Source: Zhengitettix transpicula (Eukaryota > Arthropoda > Insecta > Orthoptera > Tetrigidae). Taken from it: a DNA stretch of 64,000 nucleotides. Made by a program: the position numbers and the translations under genes. Positions 23,199 to 33,992 of this stretch are shown here, piece after piece. The notes under the pieces are model-generated. The model did not search any database. It was given only the letters and a program-made list of their open reading frames with translations, and was not told the DNA's origin. The stretch's first letter is position 1. The number at the start of each line of letters is the position of its first letter. The stretch spans positions 89,074,032 through 89,138,031 of the forward strand of contig CM073591.1 of assembly GCA_037074705.1 (NCBI GenBank). Reading direction: 5' to 3'.

Positions 23199-24365
23199 TG
23201 TAATAACCACATAAGGTATAAATAAAAAAATATATATGCTTTGATTTTAACAAACAAATTTATTAAACTTCATCAGAAAATTACAATTGAATTTAATATT
23301 TTACTATTATAATAAGAACTCTTGCTCTCCTGGGTCTCTACTGGGTTTGACAACGGACAGAATCGAACTATTAAAAAGACCCAACATTTATGTTTTAAAT
23401 TACACAAAAGTATCTACTAAATTTATTAATGAACTTAACCTATAGATTGCTTCTAACTTTATTATCAAAAGAAGAGAACGACATCTGACTGTTATCCTTT
23501 AATAACGTTTACATCTGTTAATATTATACATTCCAACTTACGGTTTCTCAGGTTTACTTCGACTCGTTCTTTAGACACGCACTTTATAGCCTTGACATTC
23601 ACTCACTGACTCTAACACAGTATCACTGGTTCGCCGATATCTGGTTCTCCATATCCAGTGAAATATCCCAGGTTTTCGTCGTGACACTCCTTGACGTCGT
23701 TTGCTGCATCCAGGTCGCCTACCATCGAAGACAGGTCAAATTCTCCTACTCATACAGATAGAGCTTCTGTATTTTAAAAATGTTTGTAGTTGTTATAGTT
23801 TTGCTGACTGATGCTGACTATTTCTGTCTCAAACTCCAACCCCGATGCATTCCACACGCTGGCTCCACTCTGACTGTCTCTGACTATGCTTCACGTTCGA
23901 TGCCCACAGCATCTCTCTCTTACGCTGACTGTCTCTCGTTCCTCTCCCACGCTAACTGTCTAACTGTCTCTTCGATGCGTCCTGCACCCCTCTCCCACGC
24001 TAACGGACTCACAATAGGTTATTTCCCCTATATATACCACTAGCCTTCTTGTTTTTCTCTTGATGCAAAATTCCGTCGCAACGGCGCGGTGACAGAATCC
24101 CATTACCGACATTTACGTCTTTGCCGTTGGAGTCCTTTAGCCGGCTGCTCTCTTTTGCCGAAACCCGACAATCGCGACAGGTCCAATTTGTCTTTGGACC
24201 TCTCCCCTCACAAGTGCGCGATACTAATTTCTCCAGATCCTATGTCAACAAGTGCCTGGACCCTCATCATCCCAAGTAATTGCGCCACTTGACATGCTTG
24301 CAGCTGCAGTTATTTCGCCCCCGCAATTACTCAGGACTCGTCGGCCTCACCCGACTCGCACAAGA
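23199..24365 (-). mobile_element. Diverged family B-like LTR element, far end unresolved
   Basis: It begins TGTAATAACC after (AT)n and carries recognisable family blocks: TCTCTACTGGGTTTGACAAC (about 23334) and CTGACTGTTATCCTTTAATA (about 23488). The GC-richer half (23820-24010) has short subrepeats of the type CTCCCACGCTAACTGTC. On the minus strand TATATATAGGGG at about 24030 could be a promoter TATA box. The other end was not found and the element may be broken by the family A insertion at 24370. Confidence 0.5.
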
Positions 24366-24369
24366 TATT

Positions 24370-24790
24370 TCCCACAAGACGAGGCACCTCGGCCTGTTCT
24401 GAGAGCTGTATGTTCCGGGGTCACAGACCTTGGGCATACGGTAAGAGTTGTCCGCTATTCGCATTGCAATCGTCGGCCAGCTGCCTCCTAAACTGGTCGA
24501 GGCTCAGAGAAGGGAATGCTGCGTCCCCACAGCAAACTCCTCTCCCGCTATCGGAAGGGCGTCGGACAAGCACCCAATGCCCGACCAACCTGATGCAGGT
24601 TTTTCTAGGGTTTTCCCTACATTACTTTTAGGTGAATTCTGGGTAGGATCCTTAAACTATAGGCCGGGGGCCCTAGTTAACCCTTGGCTACCTTCCTCGA
24701 CCCTTCCGCATCCCTCCTTTCAAATCCCTTCGTATGCTATTAAAGGGTTGTTGCCACCATGTGGATTACCCTCATGTATCCTGTTAATTA
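24370..24790 (+). mobile_element. Family A retroelement, copy A5
   Basis: Starts at TCCCACAAGACGAGGCACCT, so it is 5'-truncated relative to A9, then follows the consensus to GATTACCCTCATGTATCCTG. The terminal poly-A is eroded to AATTATAGTAAAAA. No clear target duplication was found. Confidence 0.8.
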
Positions 24791-25649
24791 TAGTAAAAAT
24801 GTGTAAAATAAGAAGAAAATAATATTCTGTAATGACTGACTGATGGAAAGAACATATTTCAGGCCGATAGGATTTATGATTCCTATAACGGTTGTTTTCT
24901 TTGGTTATCGTCAGTTCTTGGAAGAATATTAGCTACCGAAACTTCTGCCAAATTGTTAACTTACTTGATACATTATGGATTGGGAGAGGCACGTGGGCAG
25001 AGTGTCGATTACTCTTAGTTGTGAATTAAGTTTCGTTGGCCTTTTTATGGTAAATAAAGAAGGGATCGACCATGACAAAGCTTGAATAATTTGGAAAATT
25101 ACGGAAAAACCAGGATGACAAAGGGAGTTCGGACCCCGATTCTACGAATTCCTTACGTTTGCCCTTCGTTAAATAAAGTGATAGAGTAGAAAAGCTATTA
25201 GCAAAGTACAAACAGGAGGAAACGGCAGAGACAAGGAATTATCAGACGAATTCTAGGTAGTTAAATTTCGGTTAACCCAATGTTTAAAATAATGTAACGT
25301 AGTAGTGAAAACAAGTGTTATAAGTAATAGTGATCATACAAAAAAAGACTGAAAGTTAGTGGTACGAGTAGCTGTTTCATTGTAGACAAATAATAATACA
25401 CATGAAAGCCGAAAGGGTTGACAATGTTTTTTAAAAAACTTATTTTAAAAGTAGGAAATTTTTTACTAATTTGTATAAGAACGTTATTAAAGAATTCAAA
25501 GGTAATAGGATCCTGCTTCATAATACAAAGAAAGAGGAAATAATAAAAAGAAATAGGCCCACAAATTCAACGGATATTTGCATGATGTTTCTATAAAGAT
25601 TCGTGTAGAATTAATTAGGTTAACAAATTAATAATTTTCTTAAGTGATA
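24791..25649. other. AT-rich stretch, nothing recognised
   Basis: No coding or repeat feature was identified. Confidence 0.4.
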
Positions 25650-25940
25650 TTGAGTAATTAGAAGCGCGGGCCATCAATTGCGGAACTGTTTCTCCTCTTT
25701 CAACCCCGGGAGATTGCAGAAGCAATGGATACAAGATGGCCGTTGTTGGTCTTTGCACTGCACCCTTCCATTTCCCTCACAGCCATTAATTTTATTCCCT
25801 ACTTTTATCGTGGCAGTCGTTGTTGTGTTGCGGAGGCGGTGGGGGTGGAATTTAATTCCATTAACGGTTAACCGCAATAAGACCTGCTCACATATAGCGG
25901 ACGACACGGAGCCTGCAGAAAAATAACAGCCCTCAACAGC
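25650..25940. other. GC-rich unique island, possible conserved non-coding element
   Basis: Includes GCGGAGGCGGTGGGGGTGG (about 25830), GATGGCCGTTG words and ATTAA motifs. Complementary-strand ORFs of similar size (25674-25943 minus, 25678-25926 plus) argue for open GC-rich DNA and against coding. No repeat match in the window. Confidence 0.3.
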
Positions 25941-26497
25941 CATCGCTATCCTTTGGTCGCAGATAACTTGAAAACCAAGGAAACGTAAGCCTTTTAACTA
26001 AATTTGGACTACAGCAAATTTTAAACAATCAAATACGAACAAACAATATTAGGTTTTACGTTGACTACCTCAGTTTTTTTTACATTTGAAGTTTTTAATT
26101 AAATGACCAGCCAATTCAAAAAAGGCAAGAACGTGACATTTACGTAAAATAGAAATTTTCTCTTCATCTATTACCTAATGTTTACAAGTTAATAATATAT
26201 ATTTGTTCTACTTCATCCTCATATCAGTGAACAATTAATTTCACAAGGCATTGTCTATTTTTTTAACGTTATTGTATGCTCATTACATTGTGACATCGTC
26301 ATATTTGCAACTCCTTTTTAATGAATGCTTAAACAATTGAAACACGGATATAGTTGAGTGATTTGTTGAATTAATGTTTATGGCTAGAGTGATAGATCCA
26401 TTGTTTCTATAGATTTGGTTAAACATAGAAAAAAAATATTAGGCATATTCTGATAAGTAATTGAAAAAACATCATGATATTTTTTAGCGATTTTGTT
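25941..26497. other. AT-rich stretch, nothing recognised
   Basis: No coding or repeat feature was identified. Confidence 0.4.
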
Positions 26498-26750
26498 TTA
26501 GAAATATGCTACTTGAGGGTAATCCACGTCCAGGCCATTTCTGTATAATGTCATTGGAAATGATAGAAGAAGGTAGCCAAGGGTTAACTATGGCACCCTG
26601 GTGATAGTTTAATCCTATTCGACATGATGCTGATAAAGTCTTAGAGAAAACAATCAGGTAGGATGGTCTCACTGTACTTGTCTCACGCCATTACGATGAC
26701 TATATGTGGAGGCAACTGGCCGGCTATTCAAAAACATATCGCTCTTCGTT
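26498..26750 (-). mobile_element. Family A retroelement, copy A6 (degraded)
   Basis: The + strand shows the inverse 3' block CTTGAGGGTAATCCACG, GAAGGTAGCCAAGGGTTAAC, CAGGTAGGATGGTCTCACTG, TACTTGTCTCACGCC and GGAGGCAACTGGCCGGC in family order, with many changes and deletions. Confidence 0.6.
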
Positions 26751-26814
26751 ATAGGTGGACTTTTGTTCCCTCCTCACCTTAGTGCCTTATTTCACTATAT
26801 TTTCTTTTTGGTGT

Positions 26815-27232
26815 AGACAGGCTATGTATAGGGTAATCCACATAACGCAACTCCCCTCTTATAGCATAGGAAAGGGATTAGAAAGGGGGAATGCGGAAGG
26901 GTGGAGGAAGGTAGCCAAGGGGTAACTAGGGCCCCCGGGCTATGGTTTAAGGATCAAACCCGACATTCGCCTAAAAGTAATGCAGGACAAACCCTATAAA
27001 AACCTGCATCAGGTAGGTCGGGCAAGTGGTACTTGTCCCACGCCCTTCCGATGGCGGGAGAAGAGTTTGCTGTGGGGACGCAGCATTCCCTTCTCCGTAC
27101 CTCAACCAGTTTAGGAGGCAGCTGGCCGACTGTTCCAATGGAAACAGCGAACAACTCTTACCGTATGCCCAAGGTCTGTCAACCCGGAACATACACCTCT
27201 CAAAACAGGCCGAGGTGCCTCGGCTTGAATAA
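26815..27232 (-). mobile_element. Family A retroelement, copy A7
   Basis: Complete from the 3' tail (GGTGTAGACAGGCTATGTAT on +) to the palindrome CCGAGGTGCCTCGG at about 27210. It shares with A1 the tail CCTATACAYAGCCTGTCTAC and the variant TATAAGAGGGG, marking a subfamily. The small ORFs on both strands are repeat-derived. Confidence 0.85.
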
Positions 27233-28398
27233 CACATTTATAATCTTTACTGTGATAATTGGGTAAGAGAAAGTCTTCTATTATCTGATGCTACTTACCA
27301 CTAAGTATAACTCAAGTCTCCGGTGAGAAAATTGCTTCTAATTTTTTTTATGAACACAATTTATCTAATTGTCATATTCGGATAACAACGAAGTTGTACC
27401 AAGGCTTTTAAATCATAAAAATTTAAATTAAATTATCTCTACCCGTATTCCTTTTGTAGTATTACCTTTCTACCGTCTTAAAGCACATTTAATTCCTACC
27501 TTTACTGAAGATACGAACGTTAACTTTTCAAGAACTCGCGTGGACTGTTGCTGGCGTACGTGTCTTATTGTCAGCTTTACACACATTTCAGAAGACAAAC
27601 TGACGGACTTCATCTGTGTTAATTGTTAACAGCAACCATCTTGAGCATTTTATTATCGTAGAAATAATTTAGGAACGAATCCAATCTCGAATTATTTTGC
27701 TTCTCTCAAGGATATTTTAAGAACTTCCGTAAACAAGCATGTGACCCCGTGCATACCGTAGTCTCAAGTACGTGCTTGAAGAACTTGCCAACGGTTGTGA
27801 ATATTAAGGACATCGGAGAAAATTCTTCATCAAAATGTACATTTCTTCAATGAAATCAGCAAAAACTCTGAAGCATTCCCAAAATATTATAATTAACAAC
27901 CAAAACTTTGTTACTTCATTTATATTTTCGTAAAGAGATTTTATATTTATATACTGTACATTGAGTATTTGTAACATTAAAATACCTTTACTTTATTCGT
28001 TAATGAAGCGTTTCGCATTTTACAAGGAATATTTTCCTTCTACATAGTCCTTCACAGTCGACTGTGACCTCGAAGACTGTTATAGCTCGCGTCAGCAAGG
28101 ACGGCGGGTGGTGAAAATGAGGGAGGGGGTTTCCTCTCATCCCTGTCCACTTTTGCAACGATTCGAGCTGGGTAAATACTAACATAACAACGATATAAAG
28201 TCAAGCTATAGGCGTAAACTGATGTTGATTGGCTACGATGGAGTAGTACCTGGGAAGAAAGGAACAAAATTGGACCACCCGCAAACATGTCGCTCACTAT
28301 AGTAACTTAATAAAATGTAGGCGTACGCTGTGTAATTCATGTAGTTAAACATAGTGTTAACCATACATACCAGGTTTTTTTATACATGTATAAAGTAC

Positions 28399-28408
<10 letters not shown>
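27233..28408. other. Mixed AT-rich stretch, no gene recognised
   Basis: About 28040-28150 is somewhat GC-richer (GGCGGGTGGTGAAAATGAGG). ORFs 28000-28185 and 28052-28297 on the minus strand are not recognised. Confidence 0.35.

Positions 28409-28453
<45 letters not shown>
28409..28453. repeat. (TA)n microsatellite
   Basis: A TA run of about 45 bp ends exactly at the start of the next LTR-like element. Confidence 0.9.
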
Positions 28454-28456
<3 letters not shown>

Positions 28457-29071
28457 AGTGAGTAACATCGGTAAGTGGCCGCCTTTGTCCGCAGGCCTGA
28501 GAATGAATTAATTAAACGTTCACGTGTGCCGAGAGGCCCCAAGAAGCCGAGGGTACGCGTCCCTTTTTTTACATCGTTTCGGGGGGGAGGGGAGTAAGGA
28601 TATATACTCCCAACCGGGTGAAAGTGGACAGACAGATAAACAGACAGAGAAGTGAGAGAGGACTGAAAGAGGAGAGAGGGTGGAAAATTTGGTGAGCTGT
28701 AAGGAACAAGAGTTTTGGAGAGACGTCCATCGCGGGAGGCCGAAGAAGGAGCTACAAGACCAGTGATCCGCTGCAAGTCGGATGACGCCACAATTTAGAG
28801 TAAGGTTCAGCATTACTGTAAAGTGCCTTCAGAAGTTAAAGATTTTTTACACAGTACGAAACTAAACTCTGTTTATGTATTTCCACCGTGCCGCCCACAT
28901 TACCTTGTAGAGAAGGAGGATTTCATAACCAAGCCGGAGCTAATTATTGTTAATTTTTTTTGCAGACTATATGTATATCTGCTGGCGCCCAATAATTTTT
29001 TTAATGTATTTTTGTATTTTTATGTAATAAAGTTTATTTTATATATATGGTAATAAAGCCTAATCATTACA
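28454..29071 (+). mobile_element. Solo LTR-like element, 618 bp, ATAT target duplication
   Basis: Begins TGTAGTGAGTAAC and ends TAATCATTACA, with ATAT on each side (28450-28453 and 29072-29075). On + it contains GGATATATACTCCCAAC (possible TATA box, about 28598), a purine-rich block with GACAGACAGATAAACAGACA (28628-28690), and AATAAA twice near the end (about 29025 and 29053), an order matching U3-R-U5 of an LTR. TGGCGCCCAATAA, similar to a primer-binding site, lies at about 28982, roughly 90 bp inside the end. ORFs on either strand here, including one encoding repeated Ile-Tyr from the TA run, are spurious. Confidence 0.7.
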
Positions 29072-29478
29072 ATATATATAAATTAAACATTTTCTTTACC
29101 TTCTTAAATCTATTATGAATGAAATTAAATCAAATATTGGGAGAAGGAATGAAACTATTTCATTTTTATAAAACTTTCATTCAACACAAATCCTAAATCA
29201 GCATCGTATTTTGGACATTTCGGTGAAAACAAAATTTATGATTGTCACGGTACAAGGAAGAAAGATTTTACGGTAGTTTCGTATATCAGCGCTAATTCAC
29301 AGAAACGTAAAAACGCTTCTCATATCAAAATTCTTCGTTGCTCTGTAAATGACAATTGCATACATTAAAGTACATATACGACTCCCTCAGTCAAAATATG
29401 TATCCTAATTGTTCTCCAAATGCCAGTTATTAAATTTTTGGCAATAGCTCAGCCTCGAAAAAATTACCGTCGAAGATT
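29072..29478. other. AT-rich stretch, nothing recognised
   Basis: No coding or repeat feature was identified. Confidence 0.4.
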
Positions 29479-29642
29479 ATTTTAATTGAGTACAAATAAA
29501 TTTTGTAGTTTTGAATCATTACAGTATATTGTGTCCAATACATATTTTCCGCATTAGTTTATTTTAATTGAGTACAAATAAATTTTGTAGTTTTGAATCA
29601 TTACAGTATATTGTGACCAATAAATATTTTCCGCATTAGTCC
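29479..29642. repeat. 82-bp tandem duplication
   Basis: Two adjacent units starting ATTTTAATTGAGTACAAATA at 29479 and 29561 are identical except for a few bases (TGTCCAATACATA against TGACCAATAAATA). This is a recent local duplication in non-coding DNA. Confidence 0.9.
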
Positions 29643-30540
29643 AGTTCGAGATCTCGAACTATTTTCCTCTTACCAATACTGTTTCTGTATGTTCTGGTAG
29701 ACCAGTAAATCAACCAGTATTCCGATATGAATGATCAAAATGAGCTTTTGCAATTGATAATAGCTTAATTTTCATTAACTAACAACACAGAATTTGTATG
29801 ACACTCAAACCCTTCAAATAACTGATTAATTTCTCATATTTATCGATGTGGTCTTATAATCAACACTTTTATTTAGTTTCATATCTCCTGCATTCAGTAA
29901 GTGGCTAAAATACATCATTTGTCATTTCAATATATAAGAGGTTGTGATTGTTTCAAAAAAATTTTTTTATTATGTTTGCATATGAACTATTTTTATATGT
30001 CCAACTTTGACTACATTTATGTGAAATTAAAAGATCGCAGGAGGCGTTAGTTGACAGAAAGTTTTAAATACTGGTACAAATGCATTAGTATCTTTTAATC
30101 GTGAAGATAATACAGTTACTCCCTCGAGAAAGTAAGTACGCAATTCGAGATGTGTAATTAAATAAAAGCTCTACCTCAGATAATCCGTGTAAGATGAGGG
30201 TTACGATATCAGTAATTCGATATTCCAGCGAGGGGGTCTGAAGAGCGCCATTACGGTCGGACAAATGTTATCGCTGATTATATTACGAAGCGGCTACCTG
30301 TGTTCACTGCCTTCTATTACAAGAGAACCAAAATACTTGAAACTGCTCAGAAGAAGTAGAGAAACGCTTCGAACTCCAAACTTTCAATCCGTGTGTAATG
30401 GATTACGAAAAAAGTAATTAAATATATTGTTTAAATTTGTAAGTATCATTCGTTCAAATACGATTCTATATTCAAGACTAGAGAGAAAGCTTGCAGAAGC
30501 TCAAGGCATACAGACCATGAAATTTAATTTAATTGCCAGG
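29643..30540. other. AT-rich stretch, nothing recognised
   Basis: No coding or repeat feature was identified before the tRNA-like sequence. Confidence 0.4.
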
Positions 30541-30543
30541 GTG

Positions 30544-30615
30544 GACTGTGGTAGTTCAGTTAGAAGATTTCCTGCCCGGTTATTGTTAGTCCCGGGTTCG
30601 ATTCCTGGCCCAGTC
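30544..30615 (+). repeat. tRNA-like sequence, probable head of a tRNA-derived SINE
   Basis: There is an A-box-like TGGTAGTTCAGTTAG from 30549 and a B-box GGTTCGATTCC at 30595-30605. The ends GACTG (30544) and CAGTC (30611-30615) can pair as an acceptor stem. The T-arm has a mismatch and the anticodon region does not fold cleanly, so a SINE head or tRNA pseudogene is more likely than a working tRNA. A LINE 3' fragment begins about 110 bp downstream. Confidence 0.55.
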
Positions 30616-30726
30616 GAAATTTTTCCACCATTATATTTTAATAGAATTGAATATTTTAAAATAATCATGTTATATATTTATTGTAATCTGCTTAAATTTT
30701 GTTCCGTGGTCTTTTATCAGTCAACA

Positions 30727-31119
30727 ATGTTTACCGCGGCAGAAGAAGAGTGTTTGAGAAGATCGGAAAGGAAAATTTTAAGAAAGATTTTTGGAGCGGT
30801 AAACGAAGCAGGGAAATGGAGAATACGAAGAAATAGGGAACTGGAGGAACAGTATGGGTATGCAGACATTAAAATAAAGGGGAACAGACTGAGATGGTTG
30901 GGCCACGTAGAGCGAATGTCAGATGCCAGGGTTGTCAAAAAGATCTACAAAGAAAATCCAGGTGGCAGAAGGGACAAAAAGAGACCAGGAAAACGATGGT
31001 TAGGCAATGTGGAGGTCGACTTACGAGAGATGAGTGTTAGAAGATGAAGGACACGAGCAGAGGACCGGCAAGATTGGACTATGATCGTTAGAGAGGCCAA
31101 GGTCCTACATGGACTGTAA
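30727..31119 (+). pseudogene. Non-LTR retrotransposon ORF2 C-terminal fragment
   Basis: The translation includes ERKILRKIFGAVNEAGKWRI and RLRWLGHVERM, then RPGKRWLGNVEVDLREM, the typical C-terminal end of endonuclease-reverse transcriptase proteins of insect LINEs (downstream of the RT core). The frame is open to TGA at 31045-31047. That stop falls exactly where the family has a Trp, and the same frame then runs through RTRAEDRQDW to TAA at 31117-31119, so a single nonsense change broke it. Upstream RT motifs are absent, consistent with 5' truncation. The upstream part of the long ORF (30427-30720) is unrelated and crosses the tRNA-like sequence. Confidence 0.85.
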
Positions 31120-31448
31120 CGCCGAGGAGTAGTAGTTGAAGACATCTAATTATTAGGAATTTAGTATTACTACTAAATTCTAAATTAATAAATGTCTCAA
31201 AGAATTTGATTAAAATTTTTTTATATATATTGTTGACTGCGAAACATTGAGTATAAAATTATTAAAATGAATGTTATTATTATGTTTTAGAGTTATTCAG
31301 AAACCTCACTAACATATATTTCCCAGAAAAAGCAGCAATGTTTCTTTGCCTTAACTTATCAAATTCAAAATTTCATGTTAAATTTCATTGTAATTCAAAT
31401 GAGATTATATACATACATACATATATATATAAATACATACATATATAT

Positions 31449-32345
31449 TGTAATAATCAACCAAGTTATAAGTTAGGAATTTAATGTAATAATTAAATAT
31501 GATTGGTTAATATAAATGAAAAGCTTATGAACAATTAACAAGCAAAAATATTTTAAATTTGTTTTGTGGCTTTCAAAGAATAAAAAATAATTACAAACAA
31601 AATTTGAGATCGGTTCTCTCAGGGTCTTTACTGGGTTTGATAACGAACACAAAGAAATGATTTAAAATCTTATTAACAAAACAGTTTACAATTTACTTAA
31701 ACAATATGTCGATAGAATGAAAGAAATTAAAAAGTAAAGAAATTAACTTTGATTCACAATTAAAAGTGAACGAAATCTGACTTTACCCTTTAGTTAATGT
31801 TCACAGCTTTATAAATTTAATTTTGTTTACTCACACATTGTCCGTCTGGTACCAGCATTCTTTGTTTCCCCTACACAACACGATAAATGCAAATCGTTAT
31901 TTACACAAATTCTAGTTCTCACAGAATTTACACGCTCACCGCGAATAGAACGCAGACAAATTTCCGGAGCCTTGGATGAACCTCTCTTTGGTCAGCTATC
32001 GGATGTCGTCTTCCCCTCAGTGTAAAATTGTTCGAATTTGCCTTATTACTGGAACTGATGATTTGCAGATTCTTTGTAGACTTATACTGTTATTTTTATT
32101 GATTTGAAATAGACTGCAAGGTATCTCGGTGAAAAATTTGTTATAATGTGCCTCTTTTCCTGGCTGCCTGTAGACGTAAACTGACCCAGACTTTCGTGCG
32201 CGCAAACGCCATTTCGACTTTTCGACAAAGCAGCCGAGCTCGCTTCTCCATTGTTGCTTTGTTCGATCAGACCGCTATAATGGATTTATCAAACAATTCA
32301 AATTTTATGTCCAAACAATTACTGGCCTAATTAACTATTGCTACA
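31449..32345 (-). mobile_element. Family B LTR-like element, copy 4
   Basis: Ends TGTAATAATC (31449) and GCTACA (32345), flanked by ATAT on both sides (31445-31448, 32346-32349). A second TGTAATAATT lies at about 31484, about 36 bp inside, with no PBS-like motif between them, unlike copies 2, 3 and 5. The shared core TTTACTGGGTTTGATAACG is near 31627. Small ORFs (32017-32205, 32148-32330) are shared only as DNA. Confidence 0.75.
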
Positions 32346-32366
32346 ATATATATATATATATATATA
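32346..32366. repeat. (TA)n microsatellite
   Basis: TA run abutting the end of family B copy 4. Confidence 0.8.
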
Positions 32367-32780
32367 CATAAATTGCAGTTGTTTTATATTAAAATATTTT
32401 CCTATGATAATTGATTTGTTAACGTTCAAAATGGTAATTTATGAGGGAGAGCTGTACAGTAAAATTGCAGCCAACTGTTTAAAGAAATATAAGAATATTG
32501 TTTGTATCATAATTTTGCTTCCATTAAATTGTTATTATGTACGTATGACACAATCATACTGACCAGAGAATTTATCTCAGTGTCACCGTAATTTAATTGC
32601 CTGGAGTGAAATATAATAAGAGCGATGTACCTGTTGCTTACAAATTTTCGTGAAATTAGACTCCTATTGTTTTTCCAAAATATAATATTGGAAAAGGATT
32701 ATTCTTAACTCATCCAGGATTAATTTAACAATTACTATTTTTAGTTTTAAAATGAAAAAAATTATCGTCGGATTGAAAAT
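32367..32780. other. AT-rich stretch, nothing recognised
   Basis: No coding or repeat feature was identified. Confidence 0.4.
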
Positions 32781-33065
32781 TAATAATAAGAAAGACAGCC
32801 AAACAGACAAAAGAAGTGAAAATATAAATACTACACAACGTTTCTTGGATCCTTCTTCCTCTCTTCAGGTGCTAAGAAGAGCCTAGAGCGAAACAACTGC
32901 AGTCGTCAGTTGACAAAACTCAAAAGCTTTGGCTTTGACTAGTGCAGTTGTGTCGCTCTAGGCTCTTCTTCGCTCCCGAACAAAGAGGCAAGGATCCCAG
33001 AAACGTTGTATAGTATTTATATTGTCACTTCTTTTGCGTGTATTTGATTATCTTTCGTATTATAA
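32781..33065. mobile_element. Family D foldback repeat, near-complete palindrome D3
   Basis: The left arm (32781 to about 32911) and right arm (about 32938-33065) are inverse complements over about 130 bp. Both contain GAAGTGA, ATATAAATACTA, CAACGTTTCT, GGATCC, GAAGAAGAGCCTAGAGCG and ACAACTGCA in mirrored order. A spacer of about 26 bp separates the arms. Related arms occur at 21488, 22030, 42345 and 49500. No coding capacity. Confidence 0.85.
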
Positions 33066-33668
33066 ATTTTTAATTTTAACTAGCCTTCTTGTTAAGATTT
33101 TGTGGTAACTATCTTGAAATATTTTCGTACGTGACGTGGAAATACATAAATGTATCACCATAAAACGTTGCTAATAAAATCTATGATGAAACTATTATTA
33201 CAGTATATATGGCTTGTTATAATATGATCTGTTTCCAATTACATTACATAAGTAATAGAAGTTCTTGGGTAAAATCATTCTAGGCCCTTATTGGGACATT
33301 TGATAAATTTAATGCGATGCATGAATGTTTGGAATATTATAAGTAGCAGGGTCTGGAAATTTTTTCTTCGTTATTACCTACCAAGTGAAAGATTTATGCC
33401 CACGAAACTTAATTTTATTATTATTTTTGTGAGTTATTTTCATTTAAATTTTGTTCTTCTTCACAAAATTTCTGATTTTTTAATTTCATATTATCTATGA
33501 TCTAAGTCTTTTTAATTTTTTTTAGTGATCTTGACATACATTTTTGGGTTATAAATATAACAGATCTTAAATTGTTTTATTGTCGGGAAGCTGACCACCT
33601 AATAGTCAATCTTAATTTTATTTCCTTACAGTAAGCTTATTTAAGAGACACGGGCACTGACTACTTGA
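33066..33668. other. AT-rich stretch, nothing recognised
   Basis: ORF 33291-33500 is not recognised. Confidence 0.35.
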
Positions 33669-33992
33669 CGACGACTGCATCCAGCTCAGGTTTACGAGCA
33701 ATGCGGCTCCAAGTTAAGCACAACCCGACCAACGGCGCGCTCTGGACCAATGAGGCGGAAAACAAGACAGATGAACGCGGAGTCGTGCTTTTCACTGCAG
33801 CCGTATATAAATGTTCTTGACCAAAAAGGGGCGGGAGTACTCTCCCTTCAGCAAATGGATTTCATTACATTTCAGCGGGTAGTGGAGGACCGCAGACACT
33901 TGTTTGGCGATGAAGTCAGACGAAAACAAATCGACGGAAATGCATTGGAGAAATTGCTCAAAGCCCACCAAAGTCAATACGGTAAAGAGTAA
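33669..33992 (+). CDS. Candidate terminal exon of an unrecognised gene
   Basis: An open frame runs from 33669, just after an in-frame stop at 33666, to TAA at 33990-33992. The first ATG in frame is at 33750 (80 codons). CCAGCTCAG ending at 33689 is a usable splice acceptor. The translation is hydrophilic and well mixed, unlike the low-complexity ORFs elsewhere: LDQKGAGVLSLQQMDF followed by RHLFGDE and LEKLLKAHQSQYGKE at the C-terminus. DQKGAGVLSLQQ recalls an EF-hand loop but lacks the acidic residues at positions 3, 5 and 12, so calcium binding is not claimed. AATAAA occurs about 300 bp downstream. The segment is GC-richer than its flanks and matches no repeat here. It could equally be an unknown transposon fragment. 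Confidence 0.35.
   Translation, partial: RRLHPAQVYEQCGSKLSTTRPTARSGPMRRKTRQMNAESCFSLQPYINVLDQKGAGVLSLQQMDFITFQRVVEDRRHLFGDEVRRKQIDGNALEKLLKAHQSQYGKE

Noticed and set aside
28405..28791. 128-codon minus ORF ending in alternating Ile-Tyr
   Set aside because: It runs through the LTR-like element into a (TA)n microsatellite.
30544..30615. Functional tRNA gene
   Set aside because: Acceptor ends pair and a B-box is present, but the T-stem has a mismatch and no clean anticodon arm can be drawn.
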